A model generated the notes under the pieces. The model was not told the DNA's origin. It searched no databases and worked only from the letters and a program-made list of their open reading frames with translations. Below, one piece after another: positions 46,582 through 55,736 of a stretch of 64,000 bases of DNA; the stretch's first letter is position 1, and the number at the start of each line of letters is the position of its first letter. This stretch comes from Agromyces larvae. GTDB taxonomy: Bacteria > Actinomycetota > Actinomycetes > Actinomycetales > Microbacteriaceae. Made by a program: the position numbers and the translations under genes. Where the stretch lies: contig NZ_CP094528.1 in NCBI RefSeq assembly GCF_022811705.1, positions 1,922,001 through 1,986,000 of the forward strand. Reading direction: 5' to 3'.

Positions 46582-47720
46582 TGGCTGACCTGAAGCAGCT
46601 CCTCGAGAGCTACGACGACCAGTTCACCCTGGACGGGGCGATCAAGCCCCAGCCGGGCGTGACCGAGGCCAAGGCCCTCGAGGCGATGGCGCTCATGGAG
46701 AAGGCCCGCCGCAGCCGCGTCGCCGAGGCGCAGCTCGCCGAGCTGCTCACCTCGACCGACATCGGCTACTCGATCGCGCACGTGCTGTCGGTCAACATGA
46801 TCCCGCAGCTCCCCAAGGAGCTCGAGCCCGTGGAGAACCTCGCCGGCCACCGCACCGTGAAGGACTTCCGCCCGGTCGTCCTGCGCGGCCTCATCGCCAG
46901 CGATGGCGTCGAGGGTGCGGGCGTCGACGAGCACGGCGCCGCGGCGGTCATCCCCGAGGGCACGCCCTACCCGATGGTCACCGTGACGAACGACGAGGAA
47001 AGCTACTACTCCTCGCTGCGCAAGCGCGGTTTCCGGGCGGACGTAACCTTCGAATCAGTCATCAACGACGACCTCGGCGAGATCGAGGATCTGCCGAACC
47101 AGTTCCTCAAGACCGTCGGCAAGACGCACTACGCGGAGGTGTTCGCGGCCCTCGAGCAGGCGTCGCAGGGCCTCTCGGGCGCGACGCTGATCGACGGCTC
47201 CGAGGTCATCGCGAACTCGCCGGTCTCGGCGCTCGCCCTGATCGCGGGCTCGGTGGAGATCGAGAACCGCGAGATCAACGGGAACAAGATCGGCGCGATC
47301 TCGAAGTACATCGTGCTCGTGGCGCCCGGCAAGAAGCGCTTCCTCGAGTACGACATCGCGCAGATCGGCCGCGTGATCACAGTGCAGGACGGCGCGCTCA
47401 CGCTCGCCCCCGACGCGGAGCTCAAGGCGCTGTTCCCGAACGTGGAGATCATCGAGTCGCCGCGCCTCTCGGGCAACCAGTGGCGCATGTTCCCGGCGCC
47501 GAACACCACCGAGCGCCCCGTCCTCGAGCGGCTCAGCCTCCGCGGCTACGAGCAGCCCGAGATCCGGGTGCGCAACGACCAGGGCTACCGCCCCGGCGGC
47601 GGCAAGATCGGCATCTGGGAGGGCGGGTTCACCGCCGACACTGCCTCGTTCAGACTCCGCCTCTTCACTGGTGCGGTTTTGTGGGATGACGCCTATGTCC
47701 TCAAGGTCAACCCGGCCTGA
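46581..47720 (+). CDS. Major capsid protein
   Basis: A 379-residue protein; ATG 46581 overlaps the decoration stop (TAATG). Position, size and sequence (SLRKRGFRADVTFESVINDD, FLKTVGKTHYAEVFAAL, WRMFPAPNTTERPVLERL, GYEQPEIRV) match HK97-fold capsids of actinophages. A terminator follows, giving high-level separate expression. Confidence 0.82.
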   Translation: MADLKQLLESYDDQFTLDGAIKPQPGVTEAKALEAMALMEKARRSRVAEAQLAELLTSTDIGYSIAHVLSVNMIPQLPKELEPVENLAGHRTVKDFRPVVLRGLIASDGVEGAGVDEHGAAAVIPEGTPYPMVTVTNDEESYYSSLRKRGFRADVTFESVINDDLGEIEDLPNQFLKTVGKTHYAEVFAALEQASQGLSGATLIDGSEVIANSPVSALALIAGSVEIENREINGNKIGAISKYIVLVAPGKKRFLEYDIAQIGRVITVQDGALTLAPDAELKALFPNVEIIESPRLSGNQWRMFPAPNTTERPVLERLSLRGYEQPEIRVRNDQGYRPGGGKIGIWEGGFTADTASFRLRLFTGAVLWDDAYVLKVNPA

Positions 47721-47736
47721 GCCTAGGCTCACCAAC

Positions 47737-47769
47737 GAAGCAACCCCGGCCAATGGCCGGGGTTGCTTC
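47737..47769 (+). terminator. Terminator after major capsid gene
   Basis: A 16-base arm (47737-47752) pairs perfectly with 47754-47769; in practice a 14-bp stem with a small loop. It runs into the -35 of the next promoter. Confidence 0.75.
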
Positions 47770-47796
47770 ACATTAGCTAGCTATCCGGGCTAGGAT
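47767..47796 (+). promoter_or_regulatory. Operator-controlled promoter for the GIY-YIG gene
   Basis: TTCACA (47767-47772), 18 bases, TAGGAT (47791-47796). The spacer begins TTAGCTAGCTAT (47773-47784). The same TTCACA and palindrome occur at 33016. A GC-rich CCCCCG/CGGGGG hairpin lies in the leader at about 47,813-47,839. Confidence 0.7.
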
Positions 47797-47862
47797 TGAG
47801 CACGTAAAGGCCCCCGCATCGACTGGCATCGACCGGGGGCGTGGCCGCTACAAGGGAGCGAC

Positions 47863-48678
47863 ATGATCAACATACCCGAACCCAAGACGGTAATCTACGG
47901 GCTCTACCACGTGGACGACCCCGAACGCATCCGATATGTCGGGCAGACGCTGAACGGCGCCGCGAGCCGCTTCAAGCAGCACCTCAGCTCGGCCACGCAG
48001 GCCCGTCGGATCAACACGCCGGTCTACCGGTGGATTCGGAAGCATGGCGTCGACGCCATCCGGTGCCGCGTTCTCGAGGCCGTCGACGACGCGAGCCTAC
48101 TCGACGAGCGGGAGGTGTTCTGGGTTCGCGAACTCGGCACGTTCCGAGGCGAGTACGGCCTGAACATGTCGGCCGGTGGCGGCTCGCTGGGCTTTCGGCA
48201 TTCCGAAGACGCCAAGCGTCGAATGAGCGAGGCCGCGAAGCGGCGCGGTATGACGAAGGCAAACGCCGCTCGAAGCCTGGCTCGCGCGCGGGGACAGAAG
48301 GTGGGGAACTCCATTCTCACGCGAGAAGATGTCATTGAGATCAAGCGCCTCCTTTGGAGCGGCGAGCCGCGATCGACTCTCGCCGCGAAGTTCGGCGTCA
48401 CACAACCCGCCATCATCCACATCGACAAGGAACGCACGTGGGCAGACGCGCCCTGGCCGATCGGGCCGCGATGCACCCCCGCCGCCCGCGGCATCTCTCC
48501 GCGGATTCAGCGGGGTCAAGATCACCACGCATCCAAGTTGAATGAATCCGCTGTCGTCGACATCCGCGCGCGCTCGGCCGAAGGGGCGACCCGCGCCAGC
48601 CTCGCACGCGAGTATGGGGTGTCCTCTCAGGTGATCATGCTCATCGCCACTCGACGCGCGTGGAAGCACGTCGCCTAA
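47863..48678 (+). CDS. GIY-YIG homing endonuclease
   Basis: A 271-residue protein from ATG 47863 with GGGAG upstream. N-terminal GIY-YIG domain: VIYGLYHVDDPERIRYVGQT, SRFKQHLS, VFWVRELGTF, EYGLNMSAGG. C-terminal HTH/NUMOD-like repeats: STLAAKFGVTQPAIIHI and ASLAREYGVSSQVIMLIA. Sits between capsid and adaptor genes under its own operator-controlled promoter, so it may be expressed like an early gene within the late block. Confidence 0.88.
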   Translation: MINIPEPKTVIYGLYHVDDPERIRYVGQTLNGAASRFKQHLSSATQARRINTPVYRWIRKHGVDAIRCRVLEAVDDASLLDEREVFWVRELGTFRGEYGLNMSAGGGSLGFRHSEDAKRRMSEAAKRRGMTKANAARSLARARGQKVGNSILTREDVIEIKRLLWSGEPRSTLAAKFGVTQPAIIHIDKERTWADAPWPIGPRCTPAARGISPRIQRGQDHHASKLNESAVVDIRARSAEGATRASLAREYGVSSQVIMLIATRRAWKHVA

Positions 48679-48743
48679 CCCACCTGTCCCGGCTACGCTG
48701 CGCCACGCCTAGGCAGCACCAGTCACAACCTCCGGAGGAACCC

Positions 48744-48890
48744 ATGTCAGCACCCAAGCCGATCGCTCTCACCTACGTCGAAGCCGACGAGTACGCCGGC
48801 CCCGCCCCGCAGCCGTTCGTCGTTGTCGGCGCGGGCGTGCTCGCCGACCTCATCGCGCGCGTGGAAGCGCTCGAGGCCGCGCTCGACTGA
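48744..48890 (+). CDS. Small phage protein (head region)
   Basis: A 48-residue protein from ATG 48744 with GGAGGAA upstream and a TACGCT hexamer about 50 bases ahead. Ends in a coiled-coil helix DLIARVEALEAALD. Could be a short head-fibre or completion peptide. A terminator follows. Confidence 0.5.
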   Translation: MSAPKPIALTYVEADEYAGPAPQPFVVVGAGVLADLIARVEALEAALD

Positions 48891-48907
48891 TCCACGACCC
48901 CCAACGG

Positions 48908-48932
48908 CCCCCGCGTGTCCTGCCCGCGGGGG
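48908..48932 (+). terminator. Terminator before adaptor gene
   Basis: An 8-bp stem (48908-48915 with 48925-48932) followed by TCTTT. Precedes the late promoter at 48953. Confidence 0.65.
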
Positions 48933-48952
48933 TCTTTGGCGCGCGTCCGCTG

Positions 48953-48958
48953 TACGCT
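48953..48958 (+). promoter_or_regulatory. Late promoter -10 TACGCT before adaptor
   Basis: TGTACGCTCCGC with the hexamer ending 8 bases before ATG 48967. Fourth copy of this exact arrangement. Confidence 0.6.
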
Positions 48959-48966
48959 CCGCACAC

Positions 48967-49350
48967 ATGGCAGCCGGACTGTACCCCCTCGACCCGAACA
49001 CGCCCGTCGGACAGCTTCGCGTCAACGTCGGCGACACCGGGTTCACCCTCGAGGACGGGTACGCGAACTTCTCCGACGTGGAGCTCGAAGCGCTCCTCGC
49101 GCAGTCGTCGGGGAACATCGCCCGCGCGACCGGCAACGCCTACCTCCGCCTCTCCGCGATCTACGCAGCGATGGGCCGGTCGGTCAAGACCGACGACCTC
49201 GGCCTGGATACGAAAGGTCGCGGCGGCGACCTGCTCGAGGTCGCGAAGGAGTGGTTCGCGCGCGCGGCCGAGGCGGACCTCGCTGAGGCTCAGGGCTACT
49301 TCGACATCGTCCCGCTTGCGTCGCACCGCAACACCCCGTTCTTCCTCTAG
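48967..49350 (+). CDS. Head-tail adaptor protein (probable)
   Basis: A 127-residue helical protein from ATG 48967. YPLDPNTPVGQLRVNVGDTG and SDVELEALLAQS followed by ARATGNAYLRLSAIYA are typical of gp6/YqbG-like adaptors that follow the capsid gene. Connects portal and tail. Confidence 0.65.
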   Translation: MAAGLYPLDPNTPVGQLRVNVGDTGFTLEDGYANFSDVELEALLAQSSGNIARATGNAYLRLSAIYAAMGRSVKTDDLGLDTKGRGGDLLEVAKEWFARAAEADLAEAQGYFDIVPLASHRNTPFFL

Positions 49351-49359
49351 GAGTCACCC

Positions 49360-51219
49360 GTGGCCGCCACGTTCCCGCCCGAAGTCCAGACGTTCCGAGT
49401 CATCGGCCGGCTCGTGCGCGCCGACCCGGACGGGGCGGACGCGGGCTCCCAGCCCGACCTGACCGGCGTGATCGGCGGGCAGGTCACCTTCACCCCCAGC
49501 ATCAGCCCGGCGATCTTCCGCGTCCCGACCGCGTCCGAGCCGATCACCGTGTATCAGCCCACGATCATCGCGGTCACCGACGCCGACGGGCACCTCATCC
49601 TCCCCGACGACGCAGCCAACCCCGGCGTGACGCTCGCCTACGGCGGCTCTCCCGAGATCATCCCGACCGGGTGGACGTGGAACGTCACCGTGAAGGTCGG
49701 CAACTTCCCCGACCGCTCCTTCTCGATCGCAGGCACCCCCGGCGGCACCATCGACCTCGCCAGCGTCATCCCCGTACCCGCGAACCCCGGCACGGAGCCG
49801 ACGTGGGTCGCGCAGATCACCTCCCGCGTGAGCGCGCTCGAAGAGACCGTCGCCGACCTCGAAGCAGGCGCCATCCCGGACGGCGCGATCGCCGACGCCG
49901 TGGAGGACTACCTCTCCGAGCACCCGATCGAAGGCGGCGGAGGTGACGGCGAGTCGCCGGAACTGCGCGTGTCGGGCGGCTACGTCCAGTGGAAGCTCCC
50001 GAGCGACTCGACGTGGACGAACCTCGTCGCCCTCACCGCGATCACCGGCCCGCAGGGCGCCGACGGCGCCGATGGCGCACCGGGTGCGGACGGCGCGAAG
50101 GGCGACAAGGGTGACAAGGGTGACAAGGGTGACAAGGGCGACGACGGCGCACCGGGCGCGGACGGCGCGGATGGTGCTGACGGCGCGAAGGGCGACAAGG
50201 GCGACACCGGCGACACCGGCCCGGCGGGCGTGGTGCGCGTCATCGTCGACACCGGCAGCGAGACCCGCCCCGCGGGCGACTTCGTGATCTGGCTCGGCGG
50301 AGACACTCAGCCGACCAACATGGTCAACGGCGACCTCTGGTTCGCGGCCGCAACCGACGGAGAGCCCCCGCCGGCGGACACCGCGCCGACCGTGACCACC
50401 ACCACCCTCTCGGCCCTGACGCAGGGGAGCGCGTTCTCGCAGACCCTCGCCGCGACCGGCACCACGCCGATCACCTGGGCCGTTACCGCGGGCACCCTGC
50501 CCGCCGGACTCTCGCTCTCCACCGGCGGCGTGCTCAGCGGCACCCCCTCGGCCTCCGGGGCGTACTCCTTCACCGTGACCGCCACCAACAGCGCGGGCAC
50601 CGACACGCAGGCATACTCCGGCACCGTGGCTGCGGCAGACGAGCCGGACGCCACCGAGCACACCATCTTCGGCAGCACCGTGCCGACCTACGCGCTCACC
50701 TCTCACGACGACGGCGGTTCGGGAAGCTGGATGGGTCAGCAGTTCTACCTGACCAACTCCCCCGCCCGCGCCTGGGATCTGGTCGGCATGCGGATCTACG
50801 TGCCCGCCGGGTCGACCCTGATCGGGCGCACGGGCTCCGTGGGCGCATCCCGCCGTGCCGCCGAGTCCGGCAGCGTCTTCCTCGGTGATGACACCCCGAA
50901 CACCCCCGCCGCGAACGGGTCTGCGACCGCCATGAGCGCGCCGCTCGTGGCCGGGTGGAACGACTTCTACTTCGCGACCGCCCTGCCAGCGAACTCCCTC
51001 GATGGCCTGATCGTCGCGTACAGCCTGGACGGCTACTACCTGTACTCGCCCACGATCGATGAAGATTCCGTCGGGGCGACCGACGGCACCAACCTCCACC
51101 TCGCGGCTGGCATCGCGAACCCCTTCCAAGAGGCTCGGAGCTGGTACGGGAGCGGCGACCTGTTCGCGTCCACGAACGCCGGTTTCTACGGCATCGACAT
51201 CATCGTTCGGGAGAAGTAA
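49360..51219 (+). CDS. Large structural/fibre protein with collagen-like and Ig-like domains
   Basis: A 619-residue protein from GTG 49360. N-terminal domain (about 1-150) with [17 protein letters not shown], then a short coiled coil, a collagen-like Gly-X-Y stretch (about 230-290; many GDKGDKGD and GADGADGA units), a putative Ig domain ([18 protein letters not shown]) and a C-terminal jelly-roll-like domain ([18 protein letters not shown]). This build is typical of trimeric fibres or appendages for host attachment. Confidence 0.75.
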   Translation: MAATFPPEVQTFRVIGRLVRADPDGADAGSQPDLTGVIGGQVTFTPSISPAIFRVPTASEPITVYQPTIIAVTDADGHLILPDDAANPGVTLAYGGSPEIIPTGWTWNVTVKVGNFPDRSFSIAGTPGGTIDLASVIPVPANPGTEPTWVAQITSRVSALEETVADLEAGAIPDGAIADAVEDYLSEHPIEGGGGDGESPELRVSGGYVQWKLPSDSTWTNLVALTAITGPQGADGADGAPGADGAKGDKGDKGDKGDKGDDGAPGADGADGADGAKGDKGDTGDTGPAGVVRVIVDTGSETRPAGDFVIWLGGDTQPTNMVNGDLWFAAATDGEPPPADTAPTVTTTTLSALTQGSAFSQTLAATGTTPITWAVTAGTLPAGLSLSTGGVLSGTPSASGAYSFTVTATNSAGTDTQAYSGTVAAADEPDATEHTIFGSTVPTYALTSHDDGGSGSWMGQQFYLTNSPARAWDLVGMRIYVPAGSTLIGRTGSVGASRRAAESGSVFLGDDTPNTPAANGSATAMSAPLVAGWNDFYFATALPANSLDGLIVAYSLDGYYLYSPTIDEDSVGATDGTNLHLAAGIANPFQEARSWYGSGDLFASTNAGFYGIDIIVREK

Positions 51220-52854
51220 GTGCCGATCGACATCGCCGCGGAGAACGCGCTCACCGAGGGGCGCGACACCTTCGCGAACCTCACCACCTCGGGCCACGGC
51301 GACATCCACGCGCAGGGCTTCGCCCGCTCCATCAGCGTGAACATCGGCGAGACGGTGCAGTTCTGCGTGGACGGCGCATCGACCACCATCGACATCTACC
51401 GCGTCGGCTGGTACGGCGGCGACGGATTCCGCAAGGTCGCCACCGTCACCAACACGCCGACCACGCAACCCGAGGCCGAGGTGATCCCCGACACCAACGG
51501 CGCGACCACCTGCACGTCGTGGAGCGTGACCGCCGAGTGGGACGTGCCGTCCGACGCGACGAGCGGCCTGTACGTCGCGCTCGTGCGCTCGGTCGCACCC
51601 TACGCGCCGAACGCCTTCTACATCTCGTTCGTCGTGCGCGACGATGACGCCGAGGCCGACATCATCTACAAGACCAGCGACTCCACATGGGGCGCCGCGT
51701 ACAACCACTACGGCACCAAGGCCGCCGTCGACGGGAAGAACGTCTACGGGACTGGGGTCGGCGTCGGCAACATCATGGATCGCTCCCTCGTGGTCGACTA
51801 CCACCGCCCCGTCATCACCCGCGGCACCGTGCCGCAGACGTTCTGGATGGCGTGTGAGATGCCGCTGATCCGCTTCCTCGAGCGGCAGGGCTACAGCATC
51901 AAGTACGTCTCCTCCGTCGACCTCGACCAGCAGGGCGTCCCGCTGCTGCAGAAGGGGCAGATCTTCCTCTCGTCCGGCCACGACGAATACTGGACGACGC
52001 CGATGCGCGACGCCGTCGAGACGTGGCGCGACGAGCACGGCGGCCGCTCGATCTTCATGAGCGGCAACGAGGTGTTCTGGCGCGCCCGCTACATCTACGA
52101 CGGCGACCGCGTCACGATGGCGTGCTACAAGGACACCATGCCCGGCCCAACCGGCTACACCCGCACCGCGGGCTCGCCGTTCGACCCGGTGATGTGGACT
52201 GGGACGTGGAAGGACACCCGCTGGCCCGACCGCCGACCCGAATGGTTCCTCACCGGCACCGACTTCGGCATGAACGGCGTCTACGACTACGACGTCACCG
52301 TCCCGAAGAACCCCTACGGGGGGCTCAAGGTGTGGGGCGGGTCGTCACTGGTCGACTCCGACATCACCCTCACGCGCATCATGGGATTCGAGGCCGACCA
52401 CGCCCACCCCACCCAGCCCGCAGGCTCCTACCGCATCCTCGCCGCCTACACCCGAGCCGCCCCCGGCGGCCTCTCGGACGCGAACGGCGAGAACTACACC
52501 ATGCCCGGCAACATCGAGTGGGGCATCGTCGCGCAGCGGTACGCCGGGGGCGGGTTCACCGTCGGGTTCGGCACCTGCCAATGGTCGTGGGCGCTCGACG
52601 CCACGCATGACCGCGGCGAAGGCACCCCCGTCTCGGCGGCCGCACAGCAGTTCACCGTCAACCTGCTCAACGACATGGGGGCCGCGCCCGCGACCCTGAT
52701 GAGCGGCGTCACCCTCCAGCCGGTGAACTCCCTCGACGAGTACGCGGTCGAACCCGGCTCGCAGCCTGCGCCCGCGACCTCGTGGCGCCTCTACGACGGC
52801 ACGTCCGTCGCACCGTTCCTCCTCCTCGACGGGGAGCTCGCTCCGCTCGCCTGA
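51220..52854 (+). CDS. Phage structural protein with N,N-dimethylformamidase-like domain
   Basis: A 544-residue protein from GTG 51220, coupled to the fibre gene. The central part contains VGWYGGDGFRKV, TWGAAYNHYGTKAAVDG, SSGHDEYWTTPMRDAVE and SGNEVFWRARY, wording seen in the large subunit of N,N-dimethylformamidase and related secreted proteins. In a phage this is probably a carbohydrate- or surface-processing part of an appendage; the enzyme activity is not established. Confidence 0.6.
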   Translation: MPIDIAAENALTEGRDTFANLTTSGHGDIHAQGFARSISVNIGETVQFCVDGASTTIDIYRVGWYGGDGFRKVATVTNTPTTQPEAEVIPDTNGATTCTSWSVTAEWDVPSDATSGLYVALVRSVAPYAPNAFYISFVVRDDDAEADIIYKTSDSTWGAAYNHYGTKAAVDGKNVYGTGVGVGNIMDRSLVVDYHRPVITRGTVPQTFWMACEMPLIRFLERQGYSIKYVSSVDLDQQGVPLLQKGQIFLSSGHDEYWTTPMRDAVETWRDEHGGRSIFMSGNEVFWRARYIYDGDRVTMACYKDTMPGPTGYTRTAGSPFDPVMWTGTWKDTRWPDRRPEWFLTGTDFGMNGVYDYDVTVPKNPYGGLKVWGGSSLVDSDITLTRIMGFEADHAHPTQPAGSYRILAAYTRAAPGGLSDANGENYTMPGNIEWGIVAQRYAGGGFTVGFGTCQWSWALDATHDRGEGTPVSAAAQQFTVNLLNDMGAAPATLMSGVTLQPVNSLDEYAVEPGSQPAPATSWRLYDGTSVAPFLLLDGELAPLA

Positions 52855-52876
52855 CACTCGAAGGTATGTTCGAGTC

Positions 52877-53209
52877 GTGAGGTACTGGCGACCCGACCTG
52901 CGCAGCGTGCGCCGCGGCGAATGGATCATGTTCGACCGCGGCCGCCGCATCGCGATCCTCCGCGAAGTCGAGATCGGCATGGGCGCCGAGCAGAAGGAGC
53001 GCCTCATCCGCTCGGTCACCTACGCCGAGCAGAGCGCCGACCGCACCCTCATCGGCTACTTCCCCACCCTGCGCCTCGCGGCCGTCGTCACGTGGTCGAT
53101 GTGGCAGCGGGAGATGGGGCAGGCGGATGCCCCACGAACCGACTTGCCCCACGTTCGCCCCACGCGGCCCTCCGGCACGACGAAGGCCCGGTCAGAAAAT
53201 GGCTTCTGA
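52877..53209 (+). CDS. Phage protein at the prophage right end
   Basis: A 110-residue protein from GTG 52877, 6 bases after TATGTT, another near-leaderless start. Beta-rich N-terminal part (EWIMFDRGRRIAILREVEIG) and WSMWQREMG. Its last residues (ARSENGF) and stop are encoded by the terminator next to the tRNA, so its 3' end probably formed at the attachment site. Confidence 0.55.
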   Translation: MRYWRPDLRSVRRGEWIMFDRGRRIAILREVEIGMGAEQKERLIRSVTYAEQSADRTLIGYFPTLRLAAVVTWSMWQREMGQADAPRTDLPHVRPTRPSGTTKARSENGF

Positions 53210-53218
53210 CCGGGCCTT
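53183..53218. terminator. Terminator downstream of tRNA-Thr at the prophage boundary
   Basis: A perfect 15-bp stem (53183-53197 with 53204-53218) and 6-base loop. It lies 3' of the leftward tRNA-Thr and serves either strand. The att core is expected in or near this stretch and the tRNA 3' end. Confidence 0.8.
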
Positions 53219-53225
53219 TCTGGAG

Positions 53226-53298
53226 AGCCGGCTGCGGGACTCGAACCCGCAACCACCGCTTTACAAGAGCGGTGCGCTACCAATTGCGCCAAGCCGGC
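53226..53298 (-). tRNA. tRNA-Thr (anticodon TGT)
   Basis: All arms pair: acceptor GCCGGCT/AGCCGGC, D arm GCGC/GCGC, anticodon stem CCGCT/AGCGG with loop CTTGTAA, T arm GCGGG TTCGAGT CCCGC. Anticodon TGT reads ACA-type threonine codons. No CCA encoded. Its 3' end faces the phage, the usual side for phage integration. Confidence 0.95.
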
Positions 53299-53336
53299 GA
53301 GCGGATGCCTCTCCGGCATCCTACCGGGACGAGCAC

Positions 53337-53366
53337 GAGGGGCGGCGCCGTACGGCGCCGCCCCTC
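53337..53366. terminator. Palindromic terminator between tRNA-Thr and host gene
   Basis: A perfect 30-base GC palindrome downstream of the leftward gene ending at 53390. Likely transcription end for that gene. Confidence 0.6.
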
Positions 53367-53389
53367 GCAGCGGACTCACCCGTGCGGCG

Positions 53390-54322
53390 TCACTCCACGG
53401 GGGTCTCGGTCGGCGCGGGCGTCTCGGTCGGCGCGGGCGTCGACTCGGTGTAGCTCTCGCTCGCGGCCTGCGAGACGAACAGCTGGAACTCGCTCGGGTC
53501 GTCCAGCGAACCCTGGTAGAGCTTGCCGTTCACGAGCACCGTGGGCGTGCCCTGCACGGCCGGCAGCTCGGAGTTCGGCACGGGCTGGGTGAGCGCACGC
53601 GTGGTCGCGTCGTTGACCCAGGCCTTGAACCGGGTCTCGCCGATGCAGGCGCCGACGCCGGATGCCGCGCCCGCGTCGCTCGCCAGCTGCTTCAGCTGGT
53701 CGTCGGTGAGGCCGGTCGACCCTTCTTCGGGCTGGTTCTCGAAGAGCAGCGAGTTGAAGTCGAAGAACGCGTCGGGCGAGAGGTCGGCGACGCATGCCGC
53801 GGCGTTCGCCGCACGCAGCGAGTACTGCGTGCCGGCCGACTTGTTGACGAGCATCGCGATGGGATGCACCTCGAGGGTGGCCGCCCCCTCCTCCACGAGC
53901 GTGCGCAGCGTGTCGGAGTTCGTGGTCTCGAACTGGCCGCAGTAGGGGCACAGGTAGTCGATGTACATGACGATGTTCGCCACGTTGCCGCTGTCGTCCT
54001 GCACGGTCGGGGTCGGCTCGCCCCCGGCCGGGATCGCGGGGGTCTCGACGGCGGTGATCGCCCCGTCGACGCCCGTGAGGACGATGCCGTCGCTGGCCAT
54101 GTTGCGCGGCCCGGGCCCGGCCGGCTTCACGCTGTTGAAGATCGCGAGACCGATGACGGCCGCGATCACCAGCACCGCGACGATGACGCCGCCCTGGATC
54201 AGGATCTTGTTGCGCCGCTCACGCTTCTTCTGCTCCTCGCGCAGGAGTCGGGCCTTCTCCCTGGCCGCGTCTCTGCGTTCGTTTCGGGTGGGGCGAGGCT
54301 GCGTGGAACCGCCGTTGCTCAT
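53390..54322 (-). CDS. Membrane-anchored DsbA-like thiol oxidoreductase
   Basis: A 310-residue host protein from ATG 54322. Charged cytoplasmic N-terminus (to about 40), one membrane helix (41-63), then an extracytoplasmic thioredoxin fold with active site C125-PY-C128 in DYLCPYCGQFE and a cis-Pro segment VQGTPTVLVNGK. A Thr/Pro/Glu-rich tail ends it. It belongs to the actinobacterial DsbA/DSBA-like group that folds secreted proteins. Start fits residues and spacing; an earlier start would add an unlikely leader. Confidence 0.82.
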   Translation of the reverse strand: MSNGGSTQPRPTRNERRDAAREKARLLREEQKKRERRNKILIQGGVIVAVLVIAAVIGLAIFNSVKPAGPGPRNMASDGIVLTGVDGAITAVETPAIPAGGEPTPTVQDDSGNVANIVMYIDYLCPYCGQFETTNSDTLRTLVEEGAATLEVHPIAMLVNKSAGTQYSLRAANAAACVADLSPDAFFDFNSLLFENQPEEGSTGLTDDQLKQLASDAGAASGVGACIGETRFKAWVNDATTRALTQPVPNSELPAVQGTPTVLVNGKLYQGSLDDPSEFQLFVSQAASESYTESTPAPTETPAPTETPVE

Positions 54323-54553
54323 CGATGATCTCCGGGTGGCTGCTGTGAAGGCGCGCGCTGATGCATGCGAACGCACCCACGATAGTAGGAACGGTGCCTG
54401 TGAATCCGCCAAGCGATCCGGGCGGTCGCCGCCGGTTCCGCGTGTCCGGGCTGCGCCCGCGTGCGTGGCATACTGAGGAGGCGTCATCGTCGACGCATTC
54501 CATTCACAACGGATCGTCCGGCACGTACCTGCCGGTGAAGGAGAACCAGCACC

Positions 54554-55654
<1,101 letters not shown>

Positions 55655-55672
55655 TCCCACGCGATTCCAGCG

Positions 55673-55716
55673 AACGGCGATGCCGGTCGGGCTGCGGCCC
55701 GGCCGGCATCGCCGTT
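55673..55716 (+). terminator. Terminator after ugpC
   Basis: A 14-bp stem (55673-55686 with 55703-55716), ending TTTC. Sits between ugpC and the TACGCT hexamer of the next gene. Confidence 0.75.
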
Positions 55717-55722
55717 TCGGGA

Positions 55723-55728
55723 TACGCT
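55723..55728 (+). promoter_or_regulatory. Host -10 TACGCT with near-leaderless start
   Basis: TACGCT ends exactly 8 bases before ATG 55737. This is host DNA, and gives the same spacing as the phage late promoters. Confidence 0.55.
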
Positions 55729-55736
55729 GATCACGT

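Noticed and set aside
49354..52038. Long leftward reading frame opposite the fibre genes
   Set aside because: Shadow of the collagen-like and following gene; no recognisable domain.
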